From NCBI GenBank assembly GCA_017654735.1, contig JADPYG010000091.1, positions 474,139 to 538,138 of the forward strand: a stretch of 64,000 bases of DNA. Direction: 5' to 3'. The position numbers and the translations under genes are program-made. The notes under the pieces were generated by a model. It was not told where the DNA came from. It saw only the letters and a list, made by a program, of their open reading frames with translations, and searched no databases. The DNA is from Vishniacozyma victoriae. Its lineage: Eukaryota > Basidiomycota > Tremellomycetes > Tremellales > Bulleribasidiaceae. This document shows, piece after piece, positions 60,447 through 64,000 of the stretch (its first letter is position 1; the number at the start of each line of letters is the position of its first letter).

Positions 60447-61074
60447 GGTTGCAAGCTGAGAGGCCTTGAAATATAACTAAAAGAAAGAGATAATTTGATC
60501 CTTAGGAAAAGGATCAATGAGTCTGAGATCTGATTCCTTATATACCTTTCCAAAGGCTAACCCGGTGCCAAGATGGTGCCGGCTGGTGCCAACCGGTGGA
60601 AGTTGGTGCCAGGTGGTACCGGTTGGTGTGAGTTGGTGTTGGGCGGTACTGGTTGGTACCAGGCAGTGCCAGCCGGCCAAAGTTGGTACTGGTTGGTGGA
60701 ACCCAGTGAGATTGGAAATGTGGGTAACATTCCATGTAGTAGTATGCAGGATTGTAACAATGCCAATGAAGTGCTGGAAGCCTTCTGGAAGGATGCTGAC
60801 CTACACTCTATGCATGCTCCTAAGCATGGGAAACAGGCTGGACAAGCATCCAGAACATGGGAGAGGCACACCTGACATTAATCAACTCACAATGACTGTT
60901 TCTATCTGCCATTTCTGATAGACGTGTATCATTACCAAAATGGGTAATTCCCCCACTATATAGCCTGCTTTCCAATGTCCTATTGTCTCTATCCCCCTCG
61001 GTGAACAACTCTTTCATACACATCAATCCACCCAACAAACCTAACAAATGAACCTTTCAACACATACAAACACC
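60447..61074 (+). mobile_element. LTR-like segment (tentative)
   Basis: Between the pol relic and a gag-like frame lies a segment with a minisatellite, a TATATAG box at 60957-60963 and an A/C-rich leader just before an ATG at 61075. The order pol, LTR, gag in one orientation is what remains where tandem retrotransposon copies share an LTR. Exact ends and target-site duplications were not found, so this is a suggestion only. Confidence 0.35.
60561..60700 (+). repeat. GGTNCC/GGTTGGT-rich degenerate minisatellite
   Basis: About 140 nt built from imperfect units of roughly 10 nt such as GGTGCCGGCT, GGTGCCAACC, GGTACCGGTT and GGTACTGGTT. The units include GGTACC and GGTGCC-like palindromic cores, so the strand can fold on itself. 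All three forward frames stay open here for some length, which reflects the repeat and is not evidence of a gene. Confidence 0.75.
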
Positions 61075-61320
61075 ATGTCATTCACCGCAGAGTTGACCTA
61101 GACTGCTCAGATTGCATCCAATTGCGCTCAAGTTCACAGTGATGACCAATGCAAGGTAGATGGCTGTCTGAACCAAATTGCTAGCAAATACAACCAGAAG
61201 CAACCGAGTCACTCCAATATGCCATAGACCCTCTGTACGCCTTTCCACAGGTGAATTATACTACTCATATCAATGATGATGTCACTAAGCTACGTCAACC
61301 AACAATATTTGTCGACGTCC
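61075..61320 (+). pseudogene. Broken gag-like frame
   Basis: An ATG right after the LTR-like leader opens MSFTAELT and then hits TAG; past it the same frame reads TAQIASNCAQVHSDDQCKVD and further before more stops. Position and composition suggest the start of a decayed gag gene, but no conserved gag motif can be shown. Confidence 0.3.
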
Positions 61321-61486
61321 AACTCAAAAATAGGCGTGGCTCAGATAGATCTGTCTCAAAGAGATTGAAATATCTTTGGCAAGCTTTGGCGAGAATGAGC
61401 TGAAGGCGTTGAGATGCCGCTAGTTCAAATGTCGGTCAAGGTAGCGTGCAAGGAAGTTACAAGAGAAATAGGTGGGCAATAATGAT

Positions 61487-61537
61487 TGTATAACAATACT
61501 GTATGAAGATAGATTAAGCTACAAGTGTATAACAATA
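61487..61537 (+). repeat. Direct repeat TGTATAACAATA
   Basis: Two identical 12-nt copies occur at 61487-61498 and 61526-61537 in AT-rich sequence. They may be a remnant of an insertion and excision, or simple duplication. Confidence 0.6.
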
Positions 61538-61671
61538 GGTTACTATTAATTAACAACAATCAGAGATCGCTGAGGTTCTTCGAGCCTTGGCAACCTTCAT
61601 TATATATCCTTCAGAGTCCATTGGTAGCATGTGGTCACTTGCTGACCTATATGCTCCATTTGGCGAACAAT

Positions 61672-61941
61672 AAGGTGAGAACAATAAGACGTTTGGACTA
61701 AGTTTTGCCAAGCAAGCTTGACCCTGAGGAACAATAGATGAATTATTGATAAGTTCTTATTGTTCTTCAAGAACAATAAGATTTTGTCAAGGTTGGCCAA
61801 AAGTGGAATAAGTTGGCGTAAGTTGGTGCGGCGCGTTATCCGGCTAGTGTGGATTGAGATATGAACGCGCGTAGTTGAAGTTATTCAGATGTCGGCAAGA
61901 ATTAGGTCTATTCAGGTGATGGTCAATATGATTCCGTGACA
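61672..61941 (+). repeat. Inverted repeat, left arm (270 nt)
   Basis: Aligns without gaps to the reverse complement of 63731-64000; by hand count about 45 differences in 270 positions (about 83 percent identity), about 35 of them transitions. It contains a perfect 25-nt palindrome at 61756-61780 and further GAACAATA/TATTGTTC inverted arms. The arm could extend to the left, because its partner is cut by the window end. Confidence 0.9.
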
Positions 61942-62397
61942 GATGACAATGCCCAAGGGTACTTGAGCTTCAATACCAACAACAAAAGCCTCATGACTTT
62001 GACTGGGGATGGTTATAACCTCCAGAACCCTCCATATGACCAAAGTATTGCCCAAAATCCCAAGGTTTTGCCTACTTGGGGCTAGGATAATAGGTACACC
62101 AATATCGAAGGTAGGCTTGTTTAGACATCAGGAATAGCTTCAAGATAGTCACTTTGGTCTAGGAGCATCCCTTTAGCGCCAGAAGCTGACTCCTTCATAG
62201 GTCAAAACAAAATACCCCAAAGACATGACCAAGAAGATCTCGGATTATTTGGCAATGACCAAGGCTGGTTCCTTATGGAACATCAAGACCAAGACATTGA
62301 TGTACATGGAACCATGATACCATCCCCCAGTCGTCAATTTATTGCGCTTGAATGGTTGTTGGCCAATTACACAAGAACCAACTTGCGGCTTGTTTAA
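61926..62397 (+). pseudogene. Decayed coding-like stretch, Gln/Asn/Asp-rich
   Basis: Two long stop-free segments read like protein: QYDSVTDDNAQGYLSFNTNN and onward to a TAG near 62083, and a second (about 62145-62397) with EADSFIGQNKIPQRHDQEDL, GLFGNDQGWFLMEHQDQDID and ALEWLLANYTRTNLRLV before TAA. A GTAGGC donor-like site at 62113 and a GATAG acceptor-like site near 62146 could join them, but all three frames are interrupted before the donor. The family is not recognised. It overlaps the inner end of the left inverted repeat. Confidence 0.35.
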
Positions 62398-63730
62398 TAT
62401 TGGCGTAATATTGCGTTGAACATTACAAGTTACAAATCAAGGAAACTCTACCCTTAGAGACGCTCAGAAAACTACCACCAGAGTAATGGAGTGTTACAAA
62501 ATATGGTAGGGCAATAGAGGCATTATTCTGAACCAGCTCAGTTGTCCTGAAAATCTCTTGATTTGTTCATTTTGCAGAGATTCATCCAATTGGACCTTTT
62601 GACTTCAGTTGTCCTCAAGTTGCCATCTCATCTGTCGCCCTCTGATTTGCTGCGAGCGTTGACTCCTTGACCTCCTCTTGGAGTGCGCTATGAGCGCAAA
62701 ACATGAACGGGACCAGTGATTCAGTGATACAAAAATTAGAAGCGCAATGCCAAAATACTCTATCCAGACCCCAATGCCTATCGGACAGTTCTTCGAGACT
62801 CCCAGACGGATTTGGTAATGCTTGCCTGGTCCCAAGAATCCCACGGCAGGTGCCAGATTCTAAATGCAGACTACTGGGAATAGGGCAGAGCAGTCACTGT
62901 TAACAAGTTTCATTTGCTCCCCAAAATGTCCTCAGACTGGCAACATTGACACTCCTATTTGGCAAGCACCGAGGTAGCTCTTTCGAAGCCCACCTAGAAC
63001 GTGCAGCATGAACAGAGTCATTCAGTCATGACCGAATGATCCTGCCACACCAGTCTAACAGAACATCACTCATCTGCCCTAGTGTCAGATACCGTATTGT
63101 ATCGTTCTCTTTCTTTTGCAAAGATTCCCTTTTTGCTCCTTGCTGCGAGATACATCGCATAGTCTCCCTGTCTCCTTCAGTCTCGTCACAATAGCTTGGA
63201 TCGCGATGTCTTTGGGCAATTATCAAGCCGCTCCGCCTCTTGCCTCGGAGTCCCTTAAAACTCCTGAGACAAAGGCAATTGGCAATGGTGGTCACCTTAG
63301 CACCAGCAAACATTGCTTTACACCACTCGAGTTGCGTCTTGGTGCGAAAATGAAAAAAGGGCAGATTGAGGATTAGACGTTGGCAGTGATTCGCATGAGG
63401 CCAAGGAACACTGAAAGGTTATTTGCCGCTGAATACTGTCATTCACTGTAATTGGCCAGGATCACTTTATCATGAACCAATGAGGTAGCTGCGGACAACA
63501 TGAGATAGTGATCGAAGCCCAGAGTCGACATTAGGCAAAACATCCGGAATATTGGCAAAGAGGCATTAGTATATAGGAAAGTAAGAAGTTTGTAGGTTAG
63601 AAGTTTGTAGACCTCAGCAATCCTCGATTGAAGGTAGTTTCATTAGCCTAACATCTTCGCATAATCACTACTCCAATCAAGATATAGCCTCCTTCGACTA
63701 TTGCAAAATCTGGTCTATTAGGTCGTCCTA
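62398..63730. other. Interior of the inverted-repeat pair, no recognised gene
   Basis: AT-richer sequence with two small open frames on the minus strand (about 62605-62844 and 63026-63313). The second reads MFAGAKVTTIANCLCLRSFK and is basic and Cys-containing, but neither matches a transposase, reverse transcriptase or other family I know. A short direct repeat AGAAGTTTGTAG occurs twice near 63585-63612. Confidence 0.35.
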
Positions 63731-64000
63731 TGTCACGGAATCATATCGATCATCACCTAAATAGCTCTAAATCTCTCCGACACTCGAATAACTTCAACTA
63801 CACTCGTTCACATATCAACCCGCACTATTTGGATAACGCGCCGAGCTAACTTACGCCAACTTATTCCACTTTCGGCCAAGTTCAACGAAATCTTATGGTT
63901 CTCGAAGAACAATAAGAACTTATCAATAATTCATCTATTGTTCTTCAGGGTCAGGCTCGTTTAGCGAAACCTAGCCCAAACGCTCTATTGTTCTCATCGC
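63731..64000 (-). repeat. Inverted repeat, right arm (270 nt, cut by window end)
   Basis: Reverse-complement partner of 61672-61941. Its copy of the palindrome at 63892-63916 has lost perfect symmetry by base changes. The arms enclose 1789 nt. Because the match runs to the last base, the true outer end lies beyond the window. Confidence 0.9.

Noticed and set aside
60517..60918. 133-codon plus-strand frame rich in Trp, Val, Pro and Gly
   Set aside because: Created by the GGTNCC minisatellite, where several frames are open at once.
63026..63313. 95-codon minus-strand frame as a transposase gene
   Set aside because: No DDE/D signature, zinc-binding motif or helix-turn-helix could be seen; left as unassigned interior sequence.

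Overview
The window is nuclear DNA of a basidiomycete, most likely a Tremellomycete yeast (Cryptococcus/Kwoniella relatives). The evidence is: protein-coding genes cut by many very short introns (commonly 34-45 nt, GT...CTGAC/CTGAT...AG with the branch site almost touching the acceptor), heavy use of CGA for arginine in conserved genes, spacers of 0.1-0.7 kb between most genes, and a Cir1-type iron regulator (iron-GATA cysteine-rich motif plus one GATA finger). Nothing is bacterial: there are no operons or CRISPR. Most gene models below were spliced by hand from conserved reading frames; they have not been tested against RNA.

Layout. 0.6-7.1 kb: glutamate synthase GLT1, convergent with a small rhodanese (7.4-7.9). 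8.7-11.9: a Zn2Cys6 transcription factor. 13.8-15.6: a candidate Sds3-like chromatin protein behind a 1.9 kb spacer. 16.7-17.5: Sm protein SMB1. 17.9-19.2: an uncharacterised protein. 19.4-24 (minus strand): a C2H2 finger protein, an F-box protein and a monocarboxylate-type MFS transporter. 24.6-27.8: TOM22 and MPDU1 from a shared 128-nt promoter, then an uncharacterised protein. 27.9-33.9 (minus): an auxin-efflux-carrier family transporter, a leucine-rich repeat protein and an SR splicing factor with a strikingly long intron. 34.1-38.7: a DHHC palmitoyltransferase and a KAR5/Tht1-like nuclear fusion protein. 39.3-42.9: a second Zn2Cys6 factor. 43.9-50.8: CIR1, an FHA tail-anchored protein of SLMAP/Far9-Far10 type and a PTEN phosphatase, all on the plus strand. 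51.5-53.5: a secreted protein with two WSC domains. 54.0-59.3: CDC48, an MTH1-like NUDIX hydrolase (minus) and a derlin whose tail carries a Cdc48-binding SHP box.

From 59.6 kb the character changes: an intron-containing tRNA-Ala(AGC) marks the edge of a degenerate repeat island. It holds a Ty3/gypsy RNase H relic beside the 5' end of the tRNA, a GGTNCC-rich minisatellite, an LTR-like leader followed by a broken gag-like frame, and a pair of 270-nt inverted repeats about 1.8 kb apart, one of which runs to the window end.

Themes: ER quality control (CDC48, derlin, MPDU1), splicing (SMB1, SR factor), nutrient and iron regulation (GLT1, CIR1), signalling (PTEN, FHA/STRIPAK-like, DHHC). The most novel-looking items are possible splicing switches (an in-frame alternative acceptor that makes or breaks a zinc finger; a 362-nt intron inside the SR hallmark heptapeptide; introns that, if retained, kill the protein) and the inverted-repeat element at the right end.
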